Source: Cloacibacterium caeni (GTDB lineage Bacteria > Bacteroidota > Bacteroidia > Flavobacteriales > Weeksellaceae). Taken from it: DNA of 64,000 bases. The position numbers and the translations under genes are program-made. Below are positions 36,829-46,637 of the stretch, in pieces. The DNA lies in assembly GCF_907163105.1 (NCBI RefSeq), contig NZ_OU015321.1, forward strand, positions 1,302,001 to 1,366,000, in the 5' to 3' direction. The notes below the pieces were generated by a model. That model was not told the DNA's origin. It worked only from the letters and a program-made list of their open reading frames with translations, and searched no databases. Position 1 is the first letter of the stretch; each line of letters begins with the position of its first letter.

Positions 36829-39372
36829 TTTTTTAAATATTTTCAAAAATACCACATATTTTTATCTTTTGCAATCCTCGTTTGGTTTCTTTACGCTTGT
36901 AACAGTACCAAGAAAGTTCCGAATGGTGAGTATTTATTGACCAAAAATAATTTTGAATATGTAGACCGAAAAGATTTCGATGAAGAAATCCCGAATTTTG
37001 TCAGTCAAAAACCCAATAAAAAAGATCTCTATTTGTTCCCTACTCGTTTATGGATTTATAACATGGCGAATGCGAAATATGACAGCATTCTAAACGAGTA
37101 TCAAACGTTTCCGAGACAAATGAGAAATCAAAAACTGAGAGATTCTCTTTATGTGAAATACAATCATCCAGAATTGAAGGGCAATAGTTTGTTTTGGAAC
37201 AGAGTTTGGCATTCTTTAGGGAAACCTCCTATTATTTTAGAGCAAGGAAAAACCGAAACCAGTGCCAATTCCATTAAAAAATTCTTGGTGTATAAAGGAT
37301 TTTGGGACGCTCATGTCGATTTTTCCCACAAACTCGATTCGGCGGCAAAAAAAGCACAAGCCAATTACAAAATCACGTATAAAGATCCTACTTATATCAA
37401 CGGATATTACTACAATATTCCCTACGAAAACATCCGAAATATTTACGAAGAAAAAATTACAGAATCTAAAGTAAAATCAGGAGATGTTTTAGACCAAGAA
37501 AAATTAGAAGGCGAGGTCAAAAGAATTACCGAACTCATGCAAGAAAAAGGCTTTTACAGCTTCAATAGAGATGGTGGCGAAATTTATTTTACGGCAGACA
37601 CTTTGCAAAGCAGAAAGCAAGTTCCACTCACCATGGATATTTTGAAAGACACGCTGAAAACACCTTACAAACAATACACCATTGGCAACGTAGAAATTCA
37701 ATATTTAGAAAAAATCACAGATAAGCCAGAGCTAGATACGGTTCATAAAGATGCTAAAATTAAAAGAATAGATAAACAATATAAACTAAAAGCACTTTGG
37801 AGACCTATTACGTTGAAAAAAGGTGAAATTTACAACCAAAAAAATCTTGATCTTACCAAAAGAAACTTCATTGCCCTTAATAATTTCAGTATTGCGAGCT
37901 ATGAAGCATCACCAGATCAATACAGCAATCCGAATGATACGATTATCAATGTAAAATACAAACTCATTCCGTTACCGAAATATAATTTTAAAACGGCGAT
38001 TGATTTACATTATTCTCAAATTTTGAACTTCGGGTTTTCTCCTTCTGCCGAATTGACGGCTAGAAATGTTTTTGGTGGCGCCGAAAACTTTACCGGAAGT
38101 GTTTCTGGAACCTTTGGTACGGTTTACGATGAAAAAAATCCAAACGCGTTGTTTAACGCTTCTGAATATTCCCTACAATTTGGGTTGAATTTCCCAAGAT
38201 TGCTTTTGCCATTTAATACCGAAAAATTTGTACCCAATAAATATTCACCTGTTTCTACAGTGAATTTAGGTGCTTCGGTACAGAATAATATTGGGATGGA
38301 CAGAATCAACGTGAACGCTGGTTTGAATTATTTCATCACCGTGAATGAAGTGATTTCTCACCGATTATCCGTTTTTAATACGCAGTTTTCATTTACCCGA
38401 AATAAGAATAAATATTATGATTTATTCAAAACGGAAGGAGATATTAAAGACGGAATTTTTAATCTTTATGATATCTATAATCCGGGTGCTATTAACTTAG
38501 ACACAGAAGCCAAATCTAGATTATTGCTTAATGATACAGGTTTTGCGAATAGTCTTTCGCCAACTGGTTTAGATTTATTGCTCAATTTCAGACAGTCAAC
38601 CATCAAAAAAGACCGATTGACCCAAGACGTTCTCATCAATTCTTTGGCTTACAATTATATCTACAATGAAATCGGGAAAAAAGGCTATCAAAACCCATTC
38701 TTTTTGGATGCTAAAGTAGAATTGGCTGGGAATTTATTGAGTATTTTCAGTAAAAACAATACGGATTCTGGGGTTTTGACCAACAGCAAAACGATATTCG
38801 GCATTCCGATTTCTCAGTTTGTGAAATTCGATATTGATGCGAGAAAATATTTTACTTTCAAAAACAAATCACAGTTTATTGTAAGACAATTTATTGGTGT
38901 AGGAATTCCTTATGGAAATTCTAGCAACATGCCATTTATCCGTTCGTATTTCAATGGGGGAAGTAATGACATCAGAGCTTGGATTGCTTTTGGTGGATTA
39001 GGTCCTGCCGATACACAAATCGACCAAAAAGTGAGAGCTTATATGATGGATAACGTAAAATTGACCACCAACATAGAATACCGATATCCATTTAATGAAA
39101 TGTTTGAAGGTGCCGTTTTCGCAGATGCTGGAAACATTTGGAGCACCAAAGATTCAGGAATTGGCGATGAATTTAAGTTCAATAAATTTATTTCTCAAAT
39201 GGGATTGGGTTCTGGTTTCGGATTGAGAATGCATGTAGCCTACATTACCGTAAGAATAGATTTAGCCTACAAATTACACGACCCAAATCAGCCAAAAGGC
39301 GAAAGATGGGTTTTTGACAAAATAAAACCATTTAAACCAACCTTCAACTTCTCGATTGGTTATCCTTTCTAA
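36814..39372 (+). CDS. BamA/TamA-like outer membrane assembly lipoprotein
   Basis: 852 residues. The ATG at 36814 opens a lipoprotein signal (HIFLSFAILVWFLYACNS, cleavage before Cys); the longer frame from 36679 runs through the methyltransferase gene and is rejected. POTRA-like repeats occupy about residues 60-390 and a 16-strand surface-antigen barrel the C-terminal half (KYNFKTAIDLHYSQILNFGFSPSAELTARN, SYFNGGSNDIRAWIAFGGLGP, ending FNFSIGYPF with a terminal phenylalanine). It is of the TamL type, a lipidated Bacteroidetes TamA counterpart that inserts outer membrane proteins. Confidence 0.88.
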   Translation: MSSKHFFKYFQKYHIFLSFAILVWFLYACNSTKKVPNGEYLLTKNNFEYVDRKDFDEEIPNFVSQKPNKKDLYLFPTRLWIYNMANAKYDSILNEYQTFPRQMRNQKLRDSLYVKYNHPELKGNSLFWNRVWHSLGKPPIILEQGKTETSANSIKKFLVYKGFWDAHVDFSHKLDSAAKKAQANYKITYKDPTYINGYYYNIPYENIRNIYEEKITESKVKSGDVLDQEKLEGEVKRITELMQEKGFYSFNRDGGEIYFTADTLQSRKQVPLTMDILKDTLKTPYKQYTIGNVEIQYLEKITDKPELDTVHKDAKIKRIDKQYKLKALWRPITLKKGEIYNQKNLDLTKRNFIALNNFSIASYEASPDQYSNPNDTIINVKYKLIPLPKYNFKTAIDLHYSQILNFGFSPSAELTARNVFGGAENFTGSVSGTFGTVYDEKNPNALFNASEYSLQFGLNFPRLLLPFNTEKFVPNKYSPVSTVNLGASVQNNIGMDRINVNAGLNYFITVNEVISHRLSVFNTQFSFTRNKNKYYDLFKTEGDIKDGIFNLYDIYNPGAINLDTEAKSRLLLNDTGFANSLSPTGLDLLLNFRQSTIKKDRLTQDVLINSLAYNYIYNEIGKKGYQNPFFLDAKVELAGNLLSIFSKNNTDSGVLTNSKTIFGIPISQFVKFDIDARKYFTFKNKSQFIVRQFIGVGIPYGNSSNMPFIRSYFNGGSNDIRAWIAFGGLGPADTQIDQKVRAYMMDNVKLTTNIEYRYPFNEMFEGAVFADAGNIWSTKDSGIGDEFKFNKFISQMGLGSGFGLRMHVAYITVRIDLAYKLHDPNQPKGERWVFDKIKPFKPTFNFSIGYPF

Positions 39373-39382
39373 AAAAACAAAT

Positions 39383-41584
39383 ATGAAGAAAAATTTAATC
39401 GTTCTTGCACTGCTTAACAGTGTTTTCTTATTTTCACAAGAAAGAAATCTTAGAAATATTCAGCAACTGACTGATGGTGGAGATAATGCCGAAGCGTATT
39501 TCTCTCCCAATAGAAAATTCCTGACGATGCAAGTCACCAATAAAAATTTGGGTGCAGAATGTGACCAGATTTTCGCCTATGATTTATCGAAGGATTATTC
39601 TAAAAAATCTGACAATCTACAATTAATTTCTACAGGAAAAGGAAGAACAACCTGCTCTTTCTTTATGCCAGATAACCAACATATTCTCTACGCATCTACG
39701 CATGAAGCGAGCAACGCTTGTCCAGCTCCGCCTGTTTCTAAAGACGGAAAATATCTTTGGGCTATTTATCCAGAATTTGACATTTATATGGCAGATTTGA
39801 GCGGGAAAATTGTCAAAAAATTAACCGATGTTCCTGGTTATGATGCAGAAGCTGTGGTTTCTCCAGATGGTAAAAAAATTGTTTTCACATCTACCAGAAC
39901 AGGAGATTTAGAACTCTGGACAATGGATATTGACGGGAAAAATCTGAAACAACTTACCTTCGGTTTAGGTTATGATGGTGGTGCGTTTTTCTCTCATGAT
40001 TCTAAAAAAATTGTATTCCGTGCTTCTCGACCAAAAACCGATGCCGAAATTAAAGAATACAAAGATTATTTGGCACAAAATCTCGTTGCTCCTACCAATA
40101 TGGAAATCTACACCATCAATGCTGATGGAACAGATTTAAAACAAATTACGCACCTTGGAAAAGCGAATTGGGCGCCTTATTTCACTCCAAATGACAAGAA
40201 AATTATTTTCTCAAGTAATCATCATTCTACCAGAGGTTATGATTTCCAGTTGTACACCATAGATTTAGAAGGAAAAAACCTGAAACAAATCACCTACGAA
40301 AGTGAATTCAATGCGTTCCCGATGTTCTCTAAAGACGGGAAAAAATTGGTTTTCAGTAGCAATAGAAATCAGTCGAAGCCGAGAGAAACCAATGTTTTCA
40401 TCGCAGATTGGGTAGACACAGACGAAGCAGAAAATGTAAACGAAACTCAACTTAAAAATCATCTTACTTATCTTGCCAGTGACGAATTGCAAGGAAGATT
40501 GGCAGGAAGTGAAGGTGAGAAAAAAGCGGCCAATTATATTCAGAAATATTTTAAAAAATTAGGCCTTAAAACCCATTTACAGCCATTTGAATATTCCATA
40601 AAACTGAATCCACACGATGAAAATTCTTCTACGCCAAGTAAAGGAACTAACGTGATAGGATATTTAGACAATAAAGCCTTTAAAACGATTGTCATTGGCG
40701 CACATTATGACCATTTAGGATTGAACCAACATCATCAATCAACGCTGATGAATTCTGACGGACAAATTCACAATGGTGCAGATGATAATGCTTCTGGCGT
40801 TTCGGCAGTGATGGAATTGGCGAGAGTTTTTGCTAAAAATAAGACTCAGGAAAAAGTAAATTACGTTTTTGTGCTTTTCTCTGCTGAAGAAGACGGACTG
40901 ATTGGCTCTAAAAAATTCGCAGAAAATGTAAAATCTCAATATCCTAATGTAATCACCATGATTAATATGGATATGGTAGGAAGATTAGACAAAGATAAAA
41001 ACCTTACGGTAGGAGGTGTAGGTTCTTCTCCTGTTTTCCCAGATTTGGTGAAAAAAGTGAAACCTGCAGGTTATAATATTACTCTTGATGAATCTGGAGT
41101 TGGTCCTTCTGACCACACCAGCTTTTATCTGAAAGATATTCCTGTTTTATTCTTGTTTACTGGAACGCATGCAGATTATCACAAACCAAGTGATGACAGT
41201 GATAAAATAAATTTCGATGGCGTAAAAACAATTACCAATTATGTATTTGGCATTGCGAATGAACTTTCTCAGAAATCTGAAATTCCGTTTACGAAGACCA
41301 AAACCACTTCTACCAAATCTGTCCCAAAATACAAAGTAACACTAGGAATTATGCCAAGTTATGCCGATTCTAAAGATGGTTTGCACATTGACGGAGTTAC
41401 TGATAACAGACCTGCTGCACTTGCAGGAATTCAGTCTGGAGACATTCTTACCCAAATTGGAGATTGCAAAATCACCGAAGTTTATTCTTATATGGATTGT
41501 CTATCAAAACTTAATGCTGGAGACGAAAAAGAAGTTACCGTGATTAGAAATGGGGAAACAAAAATTTTTAAGGTGAAATTCTAA
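39383..41584 (+). CDS. Secreted M28-family metallopeptidase with WD40-like propeller and PDZ domain
   Basis: 733 residues from the ATG at 39383, with a signal peptide (MKKNLIVLALLNSVFLFSQ). Residues 25-340 are PD40/TolB-like propeller blades (SPDGKKIVFTSTRTGDLELWTMD, SKDGKKLVFSSNRNQSKPRE). A zinc aminopeptidase domain follows with metal ligands in GAHYDHLG, NGADDNASG, FSAEEDGLIGSKKF, MDMVGR and THADYHKPSDDSDKIN. A C-terminal PDZ domain reads DNRPAALAGIQSGDILTQIG. Probably a periplasmic or surface peptide-degrading enzyme. It begins 10 bp after the BamA-like gene. Confidence 0.92.
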   Translation: MKKNLIVLALLNSVFLFSQERNLRNIQQLTDGGDNAEAYFSPNRKFLTMQVTNKNLGAECDQIFAYDLSKDYSKKSDNLQLISTGKGRTTCSFFMPDNQHILYASTHEASNACPAPPVSKDGKYLWAIYPEFDIYMADLSGKIVKKLTDVPGYDAEAVVSPDGKKIVFTSTRTGDLELWTMDIDGKNLKQLTFGLGYDGGAFFSHDSKKIVFRASRPKTDAEIKEYKDYLAQNLVAPTNMEIYTINADGTDLKQITHLGKANWAPYFTPNDKKIIFSSNHHSTRGYDFQLYTIDLEGKNLKQITYESEFNAFPMFSKDGKKLVFSSNRNQSKPRETNVFIADWVDTDEAENVNETQLKNHLTYLASDELQGRLAGSEGEKKAANYIQKYFKKLGLKTHLQPFEYSIKLNPHDENSSTPSKGTNVIGYLDNKAFKTIVIGAHYDHLGLNQHHQSTLMNSDGQIHNGADDNASGVSAVMELARVFAKNKTQEKVNYVFVLFSAEEDGLIGSKKFAENVKSQYPNVITMINMDMVGRLDKDKNLTVGGVGSSPVFPDLVKKVKPAGYNITLDESGVGPSDHTSFYLKDIPVLFLFTGTHADYHKPSDDSDKINFDGVKTITNYVFGIANELSQKSEIPFTKTKTTSTKSVPKYKVTLGIMPSYADSKDGLHIDGVTDNRPAALAGIQSGDILTQIGDCKITEVYSYMDCLSKLNAGDEKEVTVIRNGETKIFKVKF

Positions 41585-41622
41585 TCTTAATTCAAAATAC
41601 CATTAAATCCATCACTTTAAAA

Positions 41623-41759
41623 TATCAATTGGAACGGGCTTTAGCCCGTTTTTTTTAATCCAATACAAGATTGGCTTTAGCCAAATTTTATCTAGGTTTT
41701 GGCTAAAGCCATTTATTTTTTTGACTTTTTCATCGGGCTAAAGCCCGACGCAATTGATA
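41623..41759. repeat. REP-like element with four GGCTTTAGCC palindromes
   Basis: Bounded by a 9-bp inverted repeat (TATCAATTG / CAATTGATA). It contains CGGGCTTTAGCCCG, TTGGCTTTAGCCAA, TTGGCTAAAGCCA and CGGGCTAAAGCCCG in order, so it can fold into several hairpins. Such palindromes are typical of the REP sequences mobilised by REP-associated (RAYT) transposases. It fills most of the 300-bp gap between the peptidase and clpS; no gene is seen there. Confidence 0.8.
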
Positions 41760-41843
41760 AGCTTGTAAATTTTAGAATATTAATATTGTACAAATAGAAC
41801 AACTATTAAATTTCGTTTTTTAGGTTAAAGAAAATTTGATAAC

Positions 41844-41880
41844 AAAAAACTCGCTCCGAAATTTTGGAACGAGTTTTTTT
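41844..41880. terminator. Terminator between the M28 peptidase gene and clpS
   Basis: Inverted repeat AAAAAACTCG / CGAGTTTTTT, extended by CTCC and GGA, with a T-run on each side, between convergent genes. Confidence 0.85.
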
Positions 41881-41884
41881 CTAT

Positions 41885-42172
41885 TTATACTATCTCAGAA
41901 GTAAGACCTCTGGAAATTAATTTTTCATGCATGGGTTTTAGAAGTTCCATACTGCCAGTTTTCACGGTGCATTTGCCTTTGTAATGTACCAAAATAGTAC
42001 ATTGTTCAGCTTGTTCTAGCGTATGTTTACAAATTTCGATTAAACACTCTATCACGAAATCAAAAGTGTTTACATCATCATTATGCAGCACTAATTTATA
42101 GACTTCGTCTTCCTGTTCTAGAAGCGCTACTTCTTCTTGATATTCTCTTTGAGGATTATCGTAAAATTTCAT
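41885..42172 (-). CDS. clpS: ATP-dependent Clp protease adaptor ClpS
   Basis: 95 residues. Adaptor that delivers N-degron substrates to ClpA/ClpC-ClpP. It shows the ClpS core YKLVLHNDDVNTFDFVIECLIEICKHTLEQAEQCTILVHYKGKCTVKTG with the NDD and H residues of the binding pocket. Normal size. Confidence 0.94.
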   Translation of the reverse strand: MKFYDNPQREYQEEVALLEQEDEVYKLVLHNDDVNTFDFVIECLIEICKHTLEQAEQCTILVHYKGKCTVKTGSMELLKPMHEKLISRGLTSEIV

Positions 42173-42217
42173 TTTGATTGAAGTTAACTTTGAGGTAAAG
42201 GTAAAAGTTGAAATTAA

Positions 42218-43561
42218 TTAGATTTCGCTAATTTCTTCGGTTAAGTCATCTACAATATCTTTTGGTTCATACACCAGTTCTACCAATTCCACCGACTTAT
42301 TATTCATTTTCAAAATTTTGAAATGATAATCATCGATATCGAACTCCTGATTTTCTTCTGGAATATCTTCTAATTGATGCAGAATAAATCCAGCTAAAGT
42401 ATTGTATTCTCCCACTTCCGAAAGTTCCTTCGGCAAACACTCGTTAATTTCTTCTAAAGGTTGAGTTGCTTTTACCCAGAAAACGTTTTCGCCTACTTGG
42501 TCTACAATTTTATCTTCATCATCTTCTTCATCTTGAATTTCACCTACCAATTCTTCTAAAATATCTTCTAACGTAAGAATACCTTCTGTACCTCCGAATT
42601 CATCGATAACAATGGCTAAATGCTGTTTCTTTTGTTGGAAAACATTTAACAAGTCTGAAATCTTTTTACTACCAACCACGAAGAATGCTTCTCTCAAAAA
42701 CTCTTTTAAATCAAGGTCTTTGTTTTTGATGTATTCTCTCATAATTTCCTTGGTGTAGAAAAGTCCGATAATGTTATCAATCGAGTTTTTAAACACTGGG
42801 ATTCTAGAATATCCACAATCGATGATTTGTTTTAGAATTTCTTCTTTATCATCTTCTATATCAATAGAAATAATATTTTGACGAGGCACCATCACTTGTT
42901 TTGCAGTGTGGTCTGTAAAATCAAAAGCATTTTTAATGATTTCGTAGTTTTCTTCTTCTATTTCTCCACTATCAGCTGATTGTTTTACCAATAACTGAAG
43001 TTCTTCTGTAGAGTGAATATCATGTTCGGAAGCGGGATGAATTCCTATTAATTTTAAAAAAGCATTTGAAAATAAATTCATTAACCAAATAAATGGTTTG
43101 AAAATATTGTAGAATAATCTTAATGGTGCAGAAATGAATAACGTAGTGGCTTCTGATTTTCTAATGGCAATAGATTTAGGTACTAACTCCCCAAAAACAA
43201 TATGCATTACGGTAATGATTAAAAAACTGACTACCACAGAAATAGTCGTAATCATGGTAGGTGCAATATTGATATTGAAATAAGAGAATATGCCATGGAA
43301 AACATGTTCCAGAGCGCTTTCTCCTACCCAACCTAATGCTAATGAAGCTAAGGTAATCCCTAATTGTGTAGCAGATAAATAAGCATCTAAATGTTTGATG
43401 ATGTGTTCGGCTTGTTTCGCCATTTTGTTTCCTTCAGCAGCCTTAATTTGAATCTGAGAATAACGAACCTTAACGATGGAGAATTCCGCCGCTACGAAAA
43501 AACCGTTTAATAATACAAGTAATAATGCAATAAGTAGTTTGACGACACTATCGTAATCCAT
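42218..43561 (-). CDS. CNNM/CorC family transporter (hemolysin family protein)
   Basis: 447 residues: an N-terminal DUF21/CNNM domain with four membrane segments (LLIALLLVLLNGFFVAAEFSIVKVR, LGITLASLALGWVGESAL), a pair of CBS domains (VMVPRQNIISIDIEDDKEEIL; KQHLAIVIDEFGGTEGILTLEDILEELVG) and a C-terminal CorC_HlyC domain. Members move magnesium or other divalent cations. GldE belongs to the same superfamily, but no gldD is adjacent. The 540-bp region upstream holds a likely small RNA and two terminators. Confidence 0.88.
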   Translation of the reverse strand: MDYDSVVKLLIALLLVLLNGFFVAAEFSIVKVRYSQIQIKAAEGNKMAKQAEHIIKHLDAYLSATQLGITLASLALGWVGESALEHVFHGIFSYFNINIAPTMITTISVVVSFLIITVMHIVFGELVPKSIAIRKSEATTLFISAPLRLFYNIFKPFIWLMNLFSNAFLKLIGIHPASEHDIHSTEELQLLVKQSADSGEIEEENYEIIKNAFDFTDHTAKQVMVPRQNIISIDIEDDKEEILKQIIDCGYSRIPVFKNSIDNIIGLFYTKEIMREYIKNKDLDLKEFLREAFFVVGSKKISDLLNVFQQKKQHLAIVIDEFGGTEGILTLEDILEELVGEIQDEEDDEDKIVDQVGENVFWVKATQPLEEINECLPKELSEVGEYNTLAGFILHQLEDIPEENQEFDIDDYHFKILKMNNKSVELVELVYEPKDIVDDLTEEISEI

Positions 43562-43627
43562 TTATAAAAAATTGTGAATTGATTAATCTATGCAAATATA
43601 TGATTATTTTTAATATAAAAGTTTAAT

Positions 43628-43658
43628 AAAAAAGAGTGCGTAAACGCACCCTTTTTTT
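43628..43658 (-). terminator. Second terminator between the small RNA and the CNNM gene
   Basis: On the minus strand GGGTGCG-TTTA-CGCACTC pairs with one G-U wobble and is followed by a run of T. The pairing is better for minus-strand RNA than for plus-strand RNA. Confidence 0.75.
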
Positions 43659-43702
43659 GGTCTAAAAATCGAAATATGAAGAAAATTACTACTTCCTGTT
43701 GT

Positions 43703-43788
43703 AAAAAAAAAATTTCTACTGCAGTTTACATAATAACCTTAATTTTACTGCAGTAGAAAATTTATCATCATTTGTGTTTTGGGTTATT
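43703..43788 (-). ncRNA. Candidate small RNA with its own promoter and intrinsic terminator
   Basis: About 86 nt from a predicted start near 43788. A 13-bp perfect stem (TTTCTACTGCAGT / ACTGCAGTAGAAA) with a 21-base loop is followed at once by ten U, a textbook intrinsic terminator. The 5' end (TAATAACC) is complementary over 8 bases to the loop (GGTTATTA), so a pseudoknot is possible. A full promoter match lies just upstream (43795-43825). No start codon with a convincing reading frame lies within. It could be a free small RNA or a leader that attenuates transcription towards the CNNM gene. Confidence 0.55.
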
Positions 43789-43794
43789 ACGGTG

Positions 43795-43825
43795 CAAATT
43801 TAAAACGATTTATTTTATGTTTCAA
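43795..43825 (-). promoter_or_regulatory. Promoter of the candidate small RNA
   Basis: On the minus strand TTG, 20 bp, then TAAATTTG, a full match to the Bacteroidetes consensus. The rest of the 43562-44100 gap (43830-44040) is AT-rich and I see nothing else in it. Confidence 0.6.
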
Positions 43826-44044
43826 TTACACTTTTGTGTAACCTTTTCTTTAAATCTACAGTTCAAAAGTACACCCAAACCCCATGATATACAATACGCT
43901 TAATTACGTATTTTAATTTTTAGTTTTATTCTTTTTAACTAATTTCCATTAGATAAGAAAAACTAAGTAAATTTAATCATTATAAACAAAATTAAATTTC
44001 TATAGTGAACTCATAAAATAAACTTATCATTTTACCATCATCAA

Positions 44045-44074
44045 AAAGGGCATCAACCTGAGTTGACGCCCTTT
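44045..44074 (-). terminator. Terminator of the ATP synthase operon
   Basis: 13-bp hairpin AAAGGGCGTCAAC / GTTGATGCCCTTT on the minus strand with one G-U wobble and a 4-base loop, 26 bp after the atpG stop. Confidence 0.85.
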
Positions 44075-44100
44075 CATTTATCGTATAAAAGAAATATTTC

Positions 44101-44958
44101 TTAACTATTTTTAAGTGCTTCTGCACCAGAAACGATTTCTAAAATTTCATTAGTAATTGCAGCTTGACGCGCTTTGTTATAGAAAATTACCAAATCATTT
44201 TTAAGTGCTTGTGCATTGTCAGTCGCTTTGTGCATTGCAGTCATTCTCGCTCCATGTTCAGATGCGATAGAATCTAGCACTGCTTTGTACACTTGCGTTT
44301 TAATAGATTTAGGAATTAGGCTATCCAAAATCTCGTTTCTGTTGGGTTCAAAAATATAATCACTGTTTGCATTACCATCAGTTTCCGGCATTGATATTGG
44401 TAATAGCTGTTCAGTTTTTACTTCTTGATTAGCAGCATTTAAAAATTTATTATAAATTAGATGTACTTCATCAAATTTTCCTTGGCTGAAATCCTTCATC
44501 ACAGCAGAAGTCACTTTTGATACTTTTTCAAAACTCACATGATCAAAGATGGCACTTTGATTGTCATATACCGTTCTGTTTTTCTTTACAGCATCAAAAA
44601 CTTTTTTCCCGATGGTTAACACTTCTACTTCTACAGCAGAATTAGAAATTCTGTGGTTTAATTCTTTGATAATAGATGAGTTAAAAGCACCAGCCAAACC
44701 TCTATTAGAAGTAATAGCGATGTATAGTACTTTTTTCACCTCTCTCTTTTGTGCAAAAGCAGAAACGTTATCAGAATCAGAGCTTGCGCTTACATTCTGA
44801 ATGATCTCTTGAAGTTTTTCAGAATAAGGTCTTAACATTACAATCGCATCTTGTGCTTTTTTCAGTTTCGCAGCGGAAACCATTTTCATCGCACTTGTAA
44901 TCTGCATTGTAGATGAAATAGAAGTTATTCTTCCTCTAATTTCTTTTAAATTTGCCAT
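44101..44958 (-). CDS. atpG: ATP synthase F1 subunit gamma
   Basis: 285 residues. Central rotor shaft of F1. It shows the N-terminal helix MANLKEIRGRITSISSTMQITSAMKMVSAAKL and the C-terminal signature EHGARMTAMHKATDNAQALKNDLVIFYNKARQAAITNEILEIVSGAEAL. Last gene of the operon. The 85-bp spacer to atpA holds imperfect GTTGGTTG repeats (44960-44995). No beta (atpD) or epsilon (atpC) gene follows. Confidence 0.97.
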   Translation of the reverse strand: MANLKEIRGRITSISSTMQITSAMKMVSAAKLKKAQDAIVMLRPYSEKLQEIIQNVSASSDSDNVSAFAQKREVKKVLYIAITSNRGLAGAFNSSIIKELNHRISNSAVEVEVLTIGKKVFDAVKKNRTVYDNQSAIFDHVSFEKVSKVTSAVMKDFSQGKFDEVHLIYNKFLNAANQEVKTEQLLPISMPETDGNANSDYIFEPNRNEILDSLIPKSIKTQVYKAVLDSIASEHGARMTAMHKATDNAQALKNDLVIFYNKARQAAITNEILEIVSGAEALKNS

Positions 44959-45043
44959 ATTTAGTTTAGTTGTTGGTTGTCGGTTGTTGGTTGCTAGTCT
45001 TAGAAAATTCCGTCAACTATCAACCAAAAACCATCAACTAATT

Positions 45044-46621
45044 TTAGTTATATTTAGAAGCTAAATCTGTAGCTACTTGCTTAAGAACACCTGTTAAACT
45101 GTCATCAATCTTACCTGATTTAAGAGCAGCCATTACTTCTGGGTGTTTATTTTTTAAGAAGTCTACGTATTCTACTTGGAATTCTCTTACTTTTCTTACA
45201 GGAACGTTTCTCAATAAGTTTTCAGTTCCTGCGTAAATCATCGCTACTTGTGATTCTACAGGTAGTGGAGAGTTTACTGGTTGTTTAAGAATTTCTACGT
45301 TTCTTTCTCCTTTTGCGATTACCGCCATAGTAGCAGCATCTAAGTCAGAACCAAATTTAGCAAAAGCTTCTAATTCTTTGTACTGCGCTTGGTCAAGTTT
45401 CAAGGTACCCGAAACTTTTTTCATAGACTTAATCTGAGCGTTACCTCCTACTCTCGATACAGAAATACCTACGTTAATCGCTGGTCTCACCCCAGAGTTG
45501 AATAAATCTGACTCTAAGAAGATCTGTCCGTCTGTAATCGAAATTACGTTGGTAGGAATATATGCTGATACGTCACCTGCTTGAGTTTCGATGATTGGAA
45601 GAGCCGTTAACGAACCACCTCCTTTTACCATTGGTCTTAATGATTCTGGTAAATCGTTCATTTGAGAAGCGATGGTATCATCTTTAATTACTTTAGCAGC
45701 TCTTTCTAATAATCTTGAGTGAAGGTAGAAAACGTCTCCAGGATATGCTTCACGACCTGGTGGTCTTCTTAATAATAGAGAAAGCTCACGGTAAGCTACT
45801 GCTTGTTTCGATAAGTCATCATAAACAATTAATGCTGGTCTACCAGTGTCTCTGAAATATTCTCCGATTGCAGCTCCAGCCATTGGTGCATACACCTGCA
45901 TTGGAGAAGGGTCTGAAGCGTTTGCTGCAACCACAACGGTGTAAGCTAAAGCTCCTTTATCTTCTAAAGTTTTTACGATTTGTGCTACAGTAGAACCTTT
46001 TTGACCTACAGCAACGTAGATACAGAATACAGGTTCACCAGCATCATAAAATTCTTTTTGGTTCAAAATAGTGTCGATAGCAACGGTAGTTTTACCAGTT
46101 TGTCTATCTCCGATGATCAACTCTCTTTGTCCTCTTCCGATTGGAATCATAGAGTCAATTGCTACGATACCTGTCTGAAGTGGTTCATTTACCGGTTGAC
46201 GGAAAATTACTCCTGGAGCTTTTCTTTCTAGTGGCATTTCATAAAGATCTCCAGTTACAGGACCTTTACCATCGATAGGATTACCTAGAGTATCTACTAC
46301 TCTTCCTAAAAGACCTTCTCCTACTTTAATAGAAGAGATTCTTTCGGTTCTTCTTACCGTATCTCCTTCTTTTACTCTTTTAGATTCTCCAAGAAGTGCA
46401 ACACCTACATTGTCTTCTGCAAGATTTAATACAATACCTTCAATTCCTGATTCGAATTTTACCAATTCTCCGTATTGTACATTTTCTAAACCGTAAACTA
46501 GAGCGATACCGTCTCCAATTTGTAATACTGTACCCACTTCTTCTACATTTGTTTGTGTATCAAAGTTGGCTAACTGTTGTTTTAAAATTGCTGAAACTTC
46601 AGCCGGATTTATTTCTGCCAT
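45044..46621 (-). CDS. atpA: ATP synthase F1 subunit alpha
   Basis: 525 residues. Non-catalytic nucleotide-binding subunit of F1. P-loop GDRQTGKT near residue 170, the conserved [13 protein letters not shown] before it and the signature [16 protein letters not shown]. The N-terminal beta barrel and C-terminal helical domain are complete. Confidence 0.98.
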   Translation of the reverse strand: MAEINPAEVSAILKQQLANFDTQTNVEEVGTVLQIGDGIALVYGLENVQYGELVKFESGIEGIVLNLAEDNVGVALLGESKRVKEGDTVRRTERISSIKVGEGLLGRVVDTLGNPIDGKGPVTGDLYEMPLERKAPGVIFRQPVNEPLQTGIVAIDSMIPIGRGQRELIIGDRQTGKTTVAIDTILNQKEFYDAGEPVFCIYVAVGQKGSTVAQIVKTLEDKGALAYTVVVAANASDPSPMQVYAPMAGAAIGEYFRDTGRPALIVYDDLSKQAVAYRELSLLLRRPPGREAYPGDVFYLHSRLLERAAKVIKDDTIASQMNDLPESLRPMVKGGGSLTALPIIETQAGDVSAYIPTNVISITDGQIFLESDLFNSGVRPAINVGISVSRVGGNAQIKSMKKVSGTLKLDQAQYKELEAFAKFGSDLDAATMAVIAKGERNVEILKQPVNSPLPVESQVAMIYAGTENLLRNVPVRKVREFQVEYVDFLKNKHPEVMAALKSGKIDDSLTGVLKQVATDLASKYN

Positions 46622-46637
46622 TTTATGGTTTTTTAAC

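Noticed and set aside
43830..44040. Further gene in the gap between the small RNA and atpG
   Set aside because: AT-rich, no open frame with an initiation signal, and no recognisable RNA fold.
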